Of a stretch of 64,000 nucleotides of DNA, positions 53,679 to 62,882 are shown piece by piece. The notes under the pieces are model-generated. The model was given only the letters and a program-made list of their open reading frames with translations, was not told the DNA's origin and did not search any database. The stretch comes from Pseudoalteromonas luteoviolacea (GTDB lineage Bacteria > Pseudomonadota > Gammaproteobacteria > Enterobacterales > Alteromonadaceae). The first letter of the stretch is position 1. The number at the start of each line of letters is the position of its first letter. The translations under genes were made by a program, and so were the position numbers. The stretch is taken from assembly GCF_018100925.1 (NCBI RefSeq), contig NZ_JAGJEH010000008.1:62001-126000 (forward strand), written 5' to 3'.

Positions 53679-55550
53679 TTACTCTTTTTGCATGAAAAGA
53701 GGGGTCGGCAGGCGTTCATCTAAACTCACGAGGCGAATACTATTTTTATGATATTGCCCCCAACTTAATTTTCTGTGTATTTGATTGGCTTCTTTAATGC
53801 TCAAAGAGCCAGTTAAACCATCGAATTCTTTGCCCGGTATTTTACTTAACTGCTTAAGTTCCGGAATGAGATTGAGTGCATCATGCGCCATTGCAAATAG
53901 TCGCTGCTCAATATCTGCTTGTTCTGGCCACAGGCGGGCGTAGGTATCACGCAAATTTCGTTCATTGATAGCATCGGGGAGCATCCAAGGGAGCTCGGTA
54001 AAGTATAATCCCTCTAAATCACCTTTGTCTGTTTTGTCTATTTGTTTGCTGTAACTCCGTGAGCTGGCGTAGAGCGGGATCCGCTCTGCAAAGGTACTAA
54101 CGTTGACATCAAGGTAAGGCTTGATCAAGCGGGTCTCAATTGCGTCACCTAAAATATAAATCGCGTCTATATCTCGTCTAGAGCGTGTTTCACTTTCGAC
54201 TTCGCTACGGAATAAGCTTTTAACTTCTTTAATCCTAGCTTGCGAGCGATCTACTTCAAGTAGCTGAGTGATCACCTCGACCATGTCTTCGCTGTTGTTG
54301 TAAAACCCAGCCTCTGGTTCTGTTTCACTGAAGTTTTGCCACTGCGAATTAAAGTGAGCAATGAGACGTTGACCAGATGGTGTATTCGGTGCGAGCAGCA
54401 TAGGTTTTTGAAAACCTTTTGCTAAAAAGTGCACCATTGCTTGTTCTACTTCGTGCTCTGGGTTTAGGGCAAAATAATAGTGTTCAGTATGGATGCGCTC
54501 GGCATCTTCTGGGTCTATTTCATTCAAAAAAATAGCAGCAGATTGAGCGACAAAACTGCTAGATTTAACTTTGACGATATTGGATTTTAAAAGAGGTCCT
54601 ATGATGAAGTCTGCTTGAACTTTTTGTAGTTCTCTTTCGATCAATTCAGCGCTGTCCATTTCATCAATAAAGTAAATTTCGTTTACTTGGCTTTTATCCA
54701 TCGCAGCAAGGAAACCATTTTTTAATGCAGCACCTAAGCGCTCGCTACTACCTGATTGCGGTAATAAAATTGCTAGCTTAGTGGCTTGGTAGGGCGCTAA
54801 ATTGATGGTCGACTTGACTTCATTGGGAATAATGAAACTGCCAGGATGATTTTTATAGCGCCTTTGCCAATTATTCATGGCTTGATGCAGTTGCACTGTG
54901 GAGCCTAAATAGACTTGATGATATTTTGCGAGCTTGACCCACCCTTGTTGAATAACCGAGCCGCGGTCGAAGCGCTCGAGCGCATAGGAGGATAACTGTT
55001 GCAACGCGGACCAAATATCATTGTCTAGTCCTGCGATGGTGAGTTTATTTTGTTGCGCGATATCTGCGCTCTTAAAGTAGTGAACGAGCGCCTTTTTGGG
55101 AAGTTTTTGAGACGCAAAAATACTGCCTGTCAGATATTGATGCCATCCTCGATGTTCTGCAAGTTTTAGTTGTGCATCGACTGATTGCAATATGGTGTGG
55201 GCACTCTCAAATTTTCCTTGTTCTTTTTGGGCAAAGGCAATATATAGCTTGTTTTGCACATGATCGACACTTGCTTTAGTCTCTAGTTCAAAACATACCT
55301 GCTCTAGCACCAACCAATTTCGTTCGATGATAGCTGCTTCTCGCGCATTATAAAGTAACTGTATTCTGCTCGCGCCTTGCTTGGAAAGGGCAAGGGTATA
55401 CAATGCATTTGCATCTAGGTTTTCCTGCGGCTGTGCTTTTTGGACCTGAGATTGTGGGTTACTTACAGGTTGTTGGTTTTTGGGGGTTGTACCACACGCT
55501 GATAACCCGGACAATATAGCCACTATTAGACTTAATTTTTTCAGTTGCAC
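53679..55550 (-). CDS. lpoA: penicillin-binding protein activator LpoA
   Basis: About 623 residues from the GTG at 55550, which has AAGG 7 nt upstream; the ATG at 55568 (629 residues) has a badly spaced site. The lipoprotein signal ends in LSAC. The N-terminal region (about 30-250) is helical and TPR-like. The C-terminal region (about 260-620) has the periplasmic binding protein fold (KLAILLPQSGSSERLGAALKNGFLAAM, FIIGPLLKSNIVKV, YILGDAIETRLIKP). LpoA sits in the outer membrane and activates PBP1A for peptidoglycan synthesis. It is divergent from rsmI, the E. coli arrangement. Confidence 0.93.
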   Translation of the reverse strand: MQLKKLSLIVAILSGLSACGTTPKNQQPVSNPQSQVQKAQPQENLDANALYTLALSKQGASRIQLLYNAREAAIIERNWLVLEQVCFELETKASVDHVQNKLYIAFAQKEQGKFESAHTILQSVDAQLKLAEHRGWHQYLTGSIFASQKLPKKALVHYFKSADIAQQNKLTIAGLDNDIWSALQQLSSYALERFDRGSVIQQGWVKLAKYHQVYLGSTVQLHQAMNNWQRRYKNHPGSFIIPNEVKSTINLAPYQATKLAILLPQSGSSERLGAALKNGFLAAMDKSQVNEIYFIDEMDSAELIERELQKVQADFIIGPLLKSNIVKVKSSSFVAQSAAIFLNEIDPEDAERIHTEHYYFALNPEHEVEQAMVHFLAKGFQKPMLLAPNTPSGQRLIAHFNSQWQNFSETEPEAGFYNNSEDMVEVITQLLEVDRSQARIKEVKSLFRSEVESETRSRRDIDAIYILGDAIETRLIKPYLDVNVSTFAERIPLYASSRSYSKQIDKTDKGDLEGLYFTELPWMLPDAINERNLRDTYARLWPEQADIEQRLFAMAHDALNLIPELKQLSKIPGKEFDGLTGSLSIKEANQIHRKLSWGQYHKNSIRLVSLDERLPTPLFMQKE

Positions 55551-55612
55551 GCGTATACCTTCACTCATCACCTTGTATGTGAATATCTTACTGACTGATC
55601 TTGGAGAGCTCA

Positions 55613-56476
55613 ATGACAAAAGCCGAAACCTTAGACAAAATAGGCACCCTTTACATCGTCGCAACACCTATTGGCAATTTAGACGATATTAGTGAACGAG
55701 CGCTGAAAACCTTAGCTGACGTAGATCTGATCGCAGCAGAAGATACACGCCACACAGGCAAGCTATTGAGCCACTTTAATATTAAAGCAAAAACCTTTGC
55801 TTTGCATGATCATAATGAAAAACAAAAAGCGCAACAAATCGTAGATTGGTTGAACGAAGGAAAAGACATTGCTTTGGTGTCAGATGCTGGTACACCTTTG
55901 ATCAGTGATCCAGGTTATGCGGTGGTCAATTTGTGCAGAGATGTCGGCGCAAAGGTTACACCCGTGCCCGGCGCGTGTGCCGCGATTGCCGCTGTGAGCT
56001 GTTCCGGCTTGCCGACTGACAAATTTCAATTTGTCGGTTTTACACCTGCAAAAAGTCAGGCAAGACAACAATTCTTTAACGATGCGTTTGATTCGGGTAT
56101 CACTAGTATTATGTATGAAAGCACCCACCGCATCATGGCCAGTTTAGGTGACTTGGCCACCGCGCTGGGAGATCAACAGCAGGTGGTTTTTGCAAAGGAA
56201 TTGACTAAAACTTACGAGACGTTTTTTAGTGGTCCAGTGTGTGAATTGATTGAGTTTTTGACTGCTGAGCCGGAGCGCCAGCGAGGAGAGCTGGTGTTAA
56301 TTTTGCCTGGAAAAGGGAAGGAAACGGCTGCAATCACACCTGAAGCTCAGAAACTAATCACACTTTTAGAGACTGAAATGCCGCTAAAGAAGGCGTGTGG
56401 AGTTGCAGCAGAGTACTTCGGATTAAAGAAAAATGCACTGTATAAAGCCATCATTGCTCAAAGAGAAGAATCCTAG
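55613..56476 (+). CDS. rsmI: 16S rRNA C1402 2'-O-methyltransferase RsmI
   Basis: 287 residues (E. coli 286). It has the tetrapyrrole-methylase-like SPOUT-unrelated fold: LYIVATPIGNLDDISERAL, AEDTRHTGKLL, LVSDAGTPLISDPGY, VPGACAAIAAVSCSGLP and KELTKTYE. It methylates the ribose of C1402 in the 30S decoding centre. The ATG at 55613 has GGAGA 6-8 nt upstream; the TTG at 55601 is rejected. The rnpB promoter begins 10 bp after its stop codon. Confidence 0.96.
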   Translation: MTKAETLDKIGTLYIVATPIGNLDDISERALKTLADVDLIAAEDTRHTGKLLSHFNIKAKTFALHDHNEKQKAQQIVDWLNEGKDIALVSDAGTPLISDPGYAVVNLCRDVGAKVTPVPGACAAIAAVSCSGLPTDKFQFVGFTPAKSQARQQFFNDAFDSGITSIMYESTHRIMASLGDLATALGDQQQVVFAKELTKTYETFFSGPVCELIEFLTAEPERQRGELVLILPGKGKETAAITPEAQKLITLLETEMPLKKACGVAAEYFGLKKNALYKAIIAQREES

Positions 56477-56485
56477 AAAAATCGC

Positions 56486-56514
56486 TGTGATTTAGCCTAG
56501 AAAAGGGTATAATA
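56486..56514 (+). promoter_or_regulatory. rnpB promoter
   Basis: CTGTGA at 56486-56491 and TATAAT at 56509-56514 are separated by 17 bp. The RNA is predicted to start about 7 bp after the -10 element, at 56521. The ACGCGC discriminator is GC-rich, as in stable RNA promoters. Confidence 0.8.
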
Positions 56515-56520
56515 CGCGCC

Positions 56521-56880
<360 letters not shown>

Positions 56881-56885
56881 TTCAA

Positions 56886-56916
56886 CTGATCGCCCATTTG
56901 TTTGCTGGGCGATCAG
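56886..56916 (+). terminator. hairpin downstream of rnpB
   Basis: CTGATCGCCCA and TGGGCGATCAG form an 11-bp perfect stem around a 9-nt loop, a few bases after the RNase P RNA. There is no U-tract, so it may instead define or protect a processed 3' end. Confidence 0.7.
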
Positions 56917-57176
56917 AACTCACCTGACTAACTTATTATGCTTTATCTAGTGATCAAACTTCACTTTCACCATGGCACGCAAGTTGAATAAGCTCCTTTT
57001 TCATATCAATCCGGTAAGCATAGTTAATAATTACCTGTGATCTATATAATTTTAGTAAATACAATAATGTAGGAATAAAAGCGTAACTTAGTTGACATGT
57101 TCCTGAAATAAAAAAGTCATTTTTAAATCGTAGACTTGCCGCTGCTCACAATCGATTACGTTTTAGGAACATAAAA

Positions 57177-58913
57177 ATGAAAATGAAGCTTATTGCGCTC
57201 GCGGTGTCCGCAGCTGTGCTTTCTGGGTGTAATGATGATACTTCGACAGTTGAAGTCCTCAAAGAAGTTGAAGTCGTCAAAGAAGTCCCAAAAGAAGTTG
57301 AGGTGATCAAGGAAGTTGAAGTAATTAAAGAAGTACCAACAACACAACCTGAACCACCTGCGCCACCAGCACCACCAACACCAACTACCTCAGTTAAAAA
57401 TGTCATCTTAATGATTGGTGATGGTATGGGACCTCAACAAGTTGGTTTATTGGAAGAGTATGCTCAACGTGCACCGAACTCTATTTACAAAGATAAAAAT
57501 AATCAAACAGCGCTATCCAAATTTGCCAATGCTGGACACCTAGGTCTTTCACTTAATGCACCTCATGGCCCTTCTGGTAGTCTGGTAACTGACTCTGCGT
57601 GCTCTGCAACTCAGCTTGCAACAGGTATTGCGGCCGGATCAGAGATGATAGGCCTAGATACACAAGGCAACAAAGTTGCGACTATCCTTGAAAAAGCCAA
57701 GGCCATGGGTAAGGCAACGGGTTTAGTTTCTGATACGCGTATTACCCATGCTACTCCAGCGGCATTTGCGTCACACCAACCACATCGCTCCTATGAAGAT
57801 AAAATTGCGCAAGAACTTATTTCATCAGGCAATGTGGATGTCATGCTTTCTGGCGGTGCGCGAGTTTTCCTTCCTAAAAATGTGGCAACAGATACAAAAA
57901 CGCGGGATCAGTTAGCTAAGCTAGGCATGCCTGCAAGTGTGTATAAGAAGTCAAAACGCGATGATTTGAAGAACCTTGTTTTAGATGCGAAAAATGAACA
58001 CGGTTATGCGCTGGCTTTCGATAAGACACAATTGAGTAAAGTAGAAGGTGATAAGCTACTTGGCTTGTTTGCAAATTCAGGCATGGACGATGGTATTGCT
58101 TATAGAAAGTGCCAGCAAGCTAATGACTGTACTCAACCATCACTGAAAGAAATGACTGTCAAAGCGCTTGATATCTTGGCTAAAGATGAAGATGGCTTTT
58201 TCTTGATGATCGAAGGTGGCCAAATTGATTGGGCTGGTCATGCAAACGACGCGGGTTGGATGCTCAACGAATTACTGAAGTTTGATGAAGCTGTAGAAGC
58301 TGTTTATGAGTGGGTCAAAGATCGTGACGATACGCTAGTCGTAGTAACAGCGGACCACGAAACGGGTAGTTTCGGCTTTAGTTATTCCGATCACAATACA
58401 CCAACAGCTGTGGCTTTACCAGGTGATGGTATGGGTGACTCTCTTTATAAACCCAAGTTTAATTTTGGCGCACTGTCTTTACTTGATACTTTGTACAATC
58501 AAGAAGGGACATTTTACGACATTATGGGTGACGTAGATGGCGACTATAATTTTGCCAATAGCAGCGCTGAGCAATGGCAAACTGCCATTACTAAACACAC
58601 TCCTTACACTGTAACACTGGATCAAGCGGCAACCATTCATGCCTCTCACGAGGTTAATGACGATGGTCACCCTCTGCCTCATTTTGAAGATTTCTCTGAC
58701 TTTTATGTCTATGGCACAGAAGACTTTACTGGAAAGATTGCACGTGTTGTTGCAACTCAGCAAAATGTGGTTTGGGGTACTGGTACCCATACCGCTGCAC
58801 CCGTACCTGTCTATGCATTTGGTCCTGAAGACGTGACCAAGCAATTCTCAACACTACAGCATCATGTTGATATCGCAACTAAGATGATGAATGCGCTGGG
58901 TGTAAATAAATAA
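57177..58913 (+). CDS. alkaline phosphatase, lipoprotein with repeat stalk
   Basis: 578 residues. A lipoprotein signal ends in LSGC (Cys18) and is followed by NDD. A stalk over about residues 24-54 has repeats of the VEVIKEV type, then a Pro-rich spacer to about 70. The alkaline phosphatase domain follows. Metal and catalytic residues are visible: Asp82 in MIGDGMG, the nucleophile Ser140 in TDSACSAT, GGQIDWAGHAND with zinc ligands, and TADHETGSFGF. It should release phosphate from monoesters in the periplasm or at the cell surface. AGGAA lies upstream of the ATG. I saw no convincing Pho box in the 260-bp upstream gap, and the gene is monocistronic. Confidence 0.93.
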   Translation: MKMKLIALAVSAAVLSGCNDDTSTVEVLKEVEVVKEVPKEVEVIKEVEVIKEVPTTQPEPPAPPAPPTPTTSVKNVILMIGDGMGPQQVGLLEEYAQRAPNSIYKDKNNQTALSKFANAGHLGLSLNAPHGPSGSLVTDSACSATQLATGIAAGSEMIGLDTQGNKVATILEKAKAMGKATGLVSDTRITHATPAAFASHQPHRSYEDKIAQELISSGNVDVMLSGGARVFLPKNVATDTKTRDQLAKLGMPASVYKKSKRDDLKNLVLDAKNEHGYALAFDKTQLSKVEGDKLLGLFANSGMDDGIAYRKCQQANDCTQPSLKEMTVKALDILAKDEDGFFLMIEGGQIDWAGHANDAGWMLNELLKFDEAVEAVYEWVKDRDDTLVVVTADHETGSFGFSYSDHNTPTAVALPGDGMGDSLYKPKFNFGALSLLDTLYNQEGTFYDIMGDVDGDYNFANSSAEQWQTAITKHTPYTVTLDQAATIHASHEVNDDGHPLPHFEDFSDFYVYGTEDFTGKIARVVATQQNVVWGTGTHTAAPVPVYAFGPEDVTKQFSTLQHHVDIATKMMNALGVNK

Positions 58914-58933
58914 TTGATTCAATCCAAACAACC

Positions 58934-58961
58934 AAAGCCATCTAAATGATGGCTTTTTTTA
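58934..58961 (+). terminator. alkaline phosphatase terminator
   Basis: AAAGCCATC and GATGGCTTT form a 9-bp stem with a 5-nt loop, followed by TTTTT. It ends against the 3' end of the converging GGDEF/EAL gene. Confidence 0.88.
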
Positions 58962-61961
58962 TGCGTTGCCATGTTCTAGGTAAGAAATAAATGCTTCTTT
59001 TGGTAATGGTTTACTATAAAAGTATCCTTGTCCAAAATCACAACCTGCCTGTTTGAGAAGTTCATGCTGTGTTGCTGTTTCAATACCTTCAGCTATCACT
59101 TTGAGACCCAGTTGATGCGCCATCAATATCATTGTTTCGCACAGAACTAAATCATCTTCATTGATTTCAATACCGTCGACAAAGCGTTTATCAATTTTGA
59201 TAAACTCAGTATCCATTTGCTTGAGGTACGCCAATGATGAATAGCCAGTGCCAAAGTCATCTAAAGCGATAGCAAACCCTTGCTGAATGAGTTTAGTAAG
59301 GCGTTTTTGGCTTCGTCCTTCACCTTGCATCATTAAACCTTCAGTGATCTCAAGTACCATCATATCAGGCGTGAGCTGATGTTTAGTGAGTTGATTTTGC
59401 CAAGCTAGTAGCGTTGTGTGCTTAGCACTAAATTGGATAGGTGACACGTTAATACTGAGTTGTAACTGACTATTCAGGCTACGCGTCTTCTGTAGTACTT
59501 CGACAGCCTGATCGAAAGCAAACTCGCCCAATTGATGGATCAACTGGGTTTCTTCCGCTAACGGAATAAATTGATCGGGGCTTATCATCCCTTTGTTAGG
59601 ATGTTGCCAGCGGATCAAAGCTTCAGCTTTGGTGATTTGGCGCGTATGCATTGAAACAATAGGTTGAAAGTGCATTTCAAACTGGTTTTGTGCTAGTGCA
59701 AAGCGCATATCTTTCAGGAGTAAAATTCGTTGTTCTGCTTTTTCTCTGAGCTCGGAGCTAAATAAGGCAAAACCGTTTCTGCCAATCTGTTTGGCTTTGT
59801 ACATGGCTTGATCGGCTGCTTTCAATAATTGCTCGGTGCTTTTACCATCCTCCGGAGCGAAAGCGATACCAATACTTGCGGCGATAGGGTAGGTGTCGTT
59901 TTCTAGCGTAAAAGGAACTTTTAGTGAGTCTAAGATCTGCTCGGCTAATTCAATGGCATTTTTACGATCTGTACAATGATCGTAGATCAATACGAATTCG
60001 TCACCGCCTATGCGCGTTAGTCGTGCTGAGGATTCAGATAATTTTTTGAGGCGTTTGGCAATTTGCTTTAGCAGGATATCTCCGTAATAGTGTCCCAGCG
60101 TATCATTTATATCTTTAAAATGATCAATATCGAGCAGTAGTATTGCAAAGGTATGTTCAGGCAGTCCAAACAGAGTATTAAGCTGTTTTTTTAGGCTGGT
60201 TCGGTTAGGGAGCTCGGTGAGCTCATCAAAGTGGCTTTGTCGCCAAAGTTGTTCATCCTTTAACTTTTTATCTGTGATATCAGCAAAAATACCAACTCGG
60301 CGATAGGGTTCATCATGTTCATCGTAAACCGTATCTATGGTCAGCCACTCAGTATAAAGCTCACCATTTTTACGCTTATTGATGATTTCACCTTGCCACT
60401 TTCCTGTCTTAATAATTGATTGCCAGAGTTGCTCATAAAAGCTGGCATCGTGGCGACCTGAACTAAGAATCGAAGTTGTTTTACCAACGACCTCATGCTG
60501 TTCAAATCCAGTTACTCGAGTAAAAGCAGGGTTAATATCTAAAATATATCCTTGAGCGTCCGTGATTACCATGCATTCACTGCTGTTATTGTATGTTAAT
60601 GCTGCTAAGTTAAGTGCCTCTTCTTGCTGCTTCTTCTGGCTAATGTCGCGCATGATAAGTATGGCTTCATCCTTGTGTTCGATACGTTGTATACGGATCT
60701 CAAAAACTGTATTTTGGCCATGTTCTTTGTGAGCATACTCAAAATAGGTACTAGCTTGGTTTTCAAGCATTGCCATAGCGGCTTTAATGCGAATATTGAT
60801 ATGAGTGGGAAAGATTTCTTGAATGTATTGTTTATTGTTGACTCTATCACCATGTTTATCCAAGATCTTTGCCGCTTTGTTTAATCTGAGATAGTTATCA
60901 GGAAGGGCTTTTATCAAGGTATTAAGTTCGGCATTCTTATTCTGTGCAATGGTTTCAGCTTGCAGCCGCACAGCAGCCATTCGTTCAAAGTGTGCCGCAA
61001 GCTCAGCCAGCTCTTTGGGCATATCGGTGTGCTCAATTTTATGCTCTTTCCCGTGTGCCAATGCACCTATCGCCCGACTAAAGTTATTTAAAGGTGTTAA
61101 CAAGGAGCGATTGAGTTGCGCACGGCCAGTCCAGAAAAGCACCAGTATTGTAAGTAAAAACAATGCTGTTACGAGCATAAATTGACTGTTTACTTCATGC
61201 AGTGCGTCATCAAATGGAAAATCAAAATATATACTTAGCTCAGATTGGGGGGCTTGTAGCGGTAACTTAAAATAAACGTGATGAAGTCCTTTATTATCTT
61301 TGACTGTTTTAGTTACATAAGCTTGAAGGTCACTAGGCCAATCGTCGCTTACTGAGCGGCCAAGTGTTTTTTTCGAATACGGGTATTCGGCCACTATCTG
61401 TGCGTAGTTGTCTGCAACCATAACACGAGTGCCGATTGGCAGGGGAAGATGAGAAAGTGATTCACTCCAATTTGTTAGTCTGCGCACGGCAAAAATTACC
61501 ATCTTTAACTGACTTTGTTGATAGACAGGTTGAGCAAAATTGAGAGTTTCAGTATAGACACTCCGATCGTTTTGGTATTCACCGATGCTAAATGTTCCGG
61601 TTCTGATGGCCTGCAAGAAATAGGCTCTATCGGCAATGCTAATGGGAGCTTTGAGTGGGTGTAATGAACAAAAAACATGTCCAGTGGGGGTTGCTAAGCC
61701 AAAATTTGCAAACTCTTTATTAATGATCAACGCATGTTTTAGTAACTTTGGACAGCCTTGTTGTTGCGTATCTAACAGTGTCGCATCTTTGGCTAAATTA
61801 TAGAGCAAATGCTGCGTGTCAGTAATGTCTACCCGTTGCAAGGTGGCGATCTGGTTAGCAAAAAATAGCGCATCTTGCTCTTTGCTATGCAAAATATCCG
61901 AGCGCTGTTCAACCAAAAGTGCTAATACCGCTAAAAAGCCTGGTATGGACAGCAGTAACAT
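58959..61961 (-). CDS. Cache/HAMP/PAS/GGDEF/EAL cyclic-di-GMP signalling protein
   Basis: 1000 residues from the ATG at 61961. The order is: membrane helix at the extreme N-terminus; periplasmic Cache-like sensor (about 20-265, ending near YFDFPFDDALHEVN); second helix (VTALFLLTILVLFW); HAMP-like linker; two PAS domains (about 345-450 and 455-570); GGDEF (about 580-735); EAL (about 745-995). Both enzymatic motifs look intact: RIGGDEFVLIYD for diguanylate cyclase, and AEALIRWQHP, LEITEGLMM, ALDDFGTGYSS, AEGIET for phosphodiesterase. The net activity cannot be read from sequence. It is monocistronic. The open frame extends 13 codons further upstream without a standard start codon. Confidence 0.92.
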   Translation of the reverse strand: MLLLSIPGFLAVLALLVEQRSDILHSKEQDALFFANQIATLQRVDITDTQHLLYNLAKDATLLDTQQQGCPKLLKHALIINKEFANFGLATPTGHVFCSLHPLKAPISIADRAYFLQAIRTGTFSIGEYQNDRSVYTETLNFAQPVYQQSQLKMVIFAVRRLTNWSESLSHLPLPIGTRVMVADNYAQIVAEYPYSKKTLGRSVSDDWPSDLQAYVTKTVKDNKGLHHVYFKLPLQAPQSELSIYFDFPFDDALHEVNSQFMLVTALFLLTILVLFWTGRAQLNRSLLTPLNNFSRAIGALAHGKEHKIEHTDMPKELAELAAHFERMAAVRLQAETIAQNKNAELNTLIKALPDNYLRLNKAAKILDKHGDRVNNKQYIQEIFPTHINIRIKAAMAMLENQASTYFEYAHKEHGQNTVFEIRIQRIEHKDEAILIMRDISQKKQQEEALNLAALTYNNSSECMVITDAQGYILDINPAFTRVTGFEQHEVVGKTTSILSSGRHDASFYEQLWQSIIKTGKWQGEIINKRKNGELYTEWLTIDTVYDEHDEPYRRVGIFADITDKKLKDEQLWRQSHFDELTELPNRTSLKKQLNTLFGLPEHTFAILLLDIDHFKDINDTLGHYYGDILLKQIAKRLKKLSESSARLTRIGGDEFVLIYDHCTDRKNAIELAEQILDSLKVPFTLENDTYPIAASIGIAFAPEDGKSTEQLLKAADQAMYKAKQIGRNGFALFSSELREKAEQRILLLKDMRFALAQNQFEMHFQPIVSMHTRQITKAEALIRWQHPNKGMISPDQFIPLAEETQLIHQLGEFAFDQAVEVLQKTRSLNSQLQLSINVSPIQFSAKHTTLLAWQNQLTKHQLTPDMMVLEITEGLMMQGEGRSQKRLTKLIQQGFAIALDDFGTGYSSLAYLKQMDTEFIKIDKRFVDGIEINEDDLVLCETMILMAHQLGLKVIAEGIETATQHELLKQAGCDFGQGYFYSKPLPKEAFISYLEHGNA

Positions 61962-62289
61962 TAGTCTAAAAAAGCGCTGTTTTATTGATGAATAAAGAAT
62001 AGTGAGATCTCAATTTGTAAATACATGTATATGATAACCGCGAGTTTGTAAATCGCCAAACACAAGCACTACTTATCTAATTCAGGAGCTGATTTTTATC
62101 GGATAGTTGTGTGTGAAGGACATACTAGGTAGTGATATTTTTCATTCATTAAAACCGGTTTTTCGCAAAATTTATTATTAATTTGCGCTTTATTTTCTTC
62201 TATTCCCACTTTTTACCACACTTATCATAAACTTCGTTGAAAGCCTGATTTTTTCTGGATTTTGGCTTGCTTTAAGACGCCCTGATAGC
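61962..62289. other. AT-rich intergenic region upstream of the mraZ promoter
   Basis: About 330 bp with no supported gene. It holds the divergent promoter of the GGDEF/EAL gene, not resolved, and an inverted pair of MraZ-like repeats at 62206-62219. The rest is AT-rich with no strong hairpin. Confidence 0.5.
62206..62219 (-). promoter_or_regulatory. second, inverted MraZ-like repeat pair
   Basis: On the minus strand the sequence reads GTGGTAAAAAGTGG: two GTGG units exactly 10 bp apart, the same unit and spacing as the main operator but in opposite orientation and about 110 bp further upstream. With only two repeats this could be chance. Confidence 0.35.
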
Positions 62290-62319
62290 TTGACAAAATG
62301 GCTTGTCAAGCCCTAGACT
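62290..62319 (+). promoter_or_regulatory. mraZ (dcw cluster) promoter
   Basis: A consensus -35 TTGACA at 62290-62295, an 18-bp spacer, and TAGACT at 62314-62319. The start site would fall near 62326, directly before the MraZ repeats, giving a leader of about 75 nt. Confidence 0.65.
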
Positions 62320-62327
62320 TGTCAACT

Positions 62328-62361
62328 GTGGTAGAATGTGGGTTAAAGTGGATCAATTTGG
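62328..62361 (+). promoter_or_regulatory. MraZ operator, four repeats at 10-bp spacing
   Basis: GTGG at 62328, 62338 and 62348, and TTGG at 62358, are exactly 10 bp apart with AT-rich spacers. MraZ of E. coli and other bacteria binds TGG-containing repeats with this period just upstream of its own gene. The site lies 41 bp before the mraZ ATG and at the predicted start of transcription. Confidence 0.85.
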
Positions 62362-62401
62362 ATCAAAATGTACATTTCTTAGTGAACAGGGCAACAGCAA
62401 G

Positions 62402-62860
62402 ATGTTTCGCGGCGCGAACTTAATTAGCCTGGATGATAAAGGGCGATTCTCGATACCGACTAAGTATCGCGATACCTTGCTGTCTGAAGAAATGGGCACA
62501 GTCATTTGTACCATTGCGATTAATGAACCTTGCCTATGGGTGTATCCCTTATCTGAGTGGCAGGATATTGAAGCGCGTTTACAAAAGTTATCGAATACAA
62601 ATCCAAGAGTCAGGCGGTGGCAAAGAATGCTTTTAGGGCATGCTACTGAGTATCAATTGGATAAGAATGGCCGCATTTTATTAGCTCCTGCCCTGCGCAG
62701 TTATGCCAATTTGGGGAAGAAGTTAATGCTTGTCGGTTTGTTAAATAAGTTTGAGATCTGGGATGAAGCACGTTGGAATGAACAAATGCGTCTCGATACA
62801 GAGATCGAGCGCAGTGGTGACGTGGAAGAAAGTTCAGATCTTGATGGTTTTTCTTTATAG
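62402..62860 (+). CDS. mraZ: transcriptional regulator MraZ
   Basis: 152 residues from the ATG at 62402, identical in length to E. coli MraZ. The N-terminus is MFRGANLISLDDKGRFSIP; an upstream in-frame start at 62303 would precede the promoter's predicted start site. Two SpoVT/AbrB-like half-domains each carry a DxxGR motif (DDKGRFSIP and DKNGRILLAPALR). MraZ forms a ring and represses the division and cell wall cluster through the repeats just upstream. It is followed by rsmH after 22 bp. Confidence 0.97.
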   Translation: MFRGANLISLDDKGRFSIPTKYRDTLLSEEMGTVICTIAINEPCLWVYPLSEWQDIEARLQKLSNTNPRVRRWQRMLLGHATEYQLDKNGRILLAPALRSYANLGKKLMLVGLLNKFEIWDEARWNEQMRLDTEIERSGDVEESSDLDGFSL

Positions 62861-62882
62861 AGTACAGGTGTAGCTCACAATT

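Noticed and set aside
56917..57176. Pho box before the alkaline phosphatase gene
   Set aside because: No pair of CTGTCAT-like heptamers with proper spacing is visible. A TTGACA at 57092 lacks a good -10.
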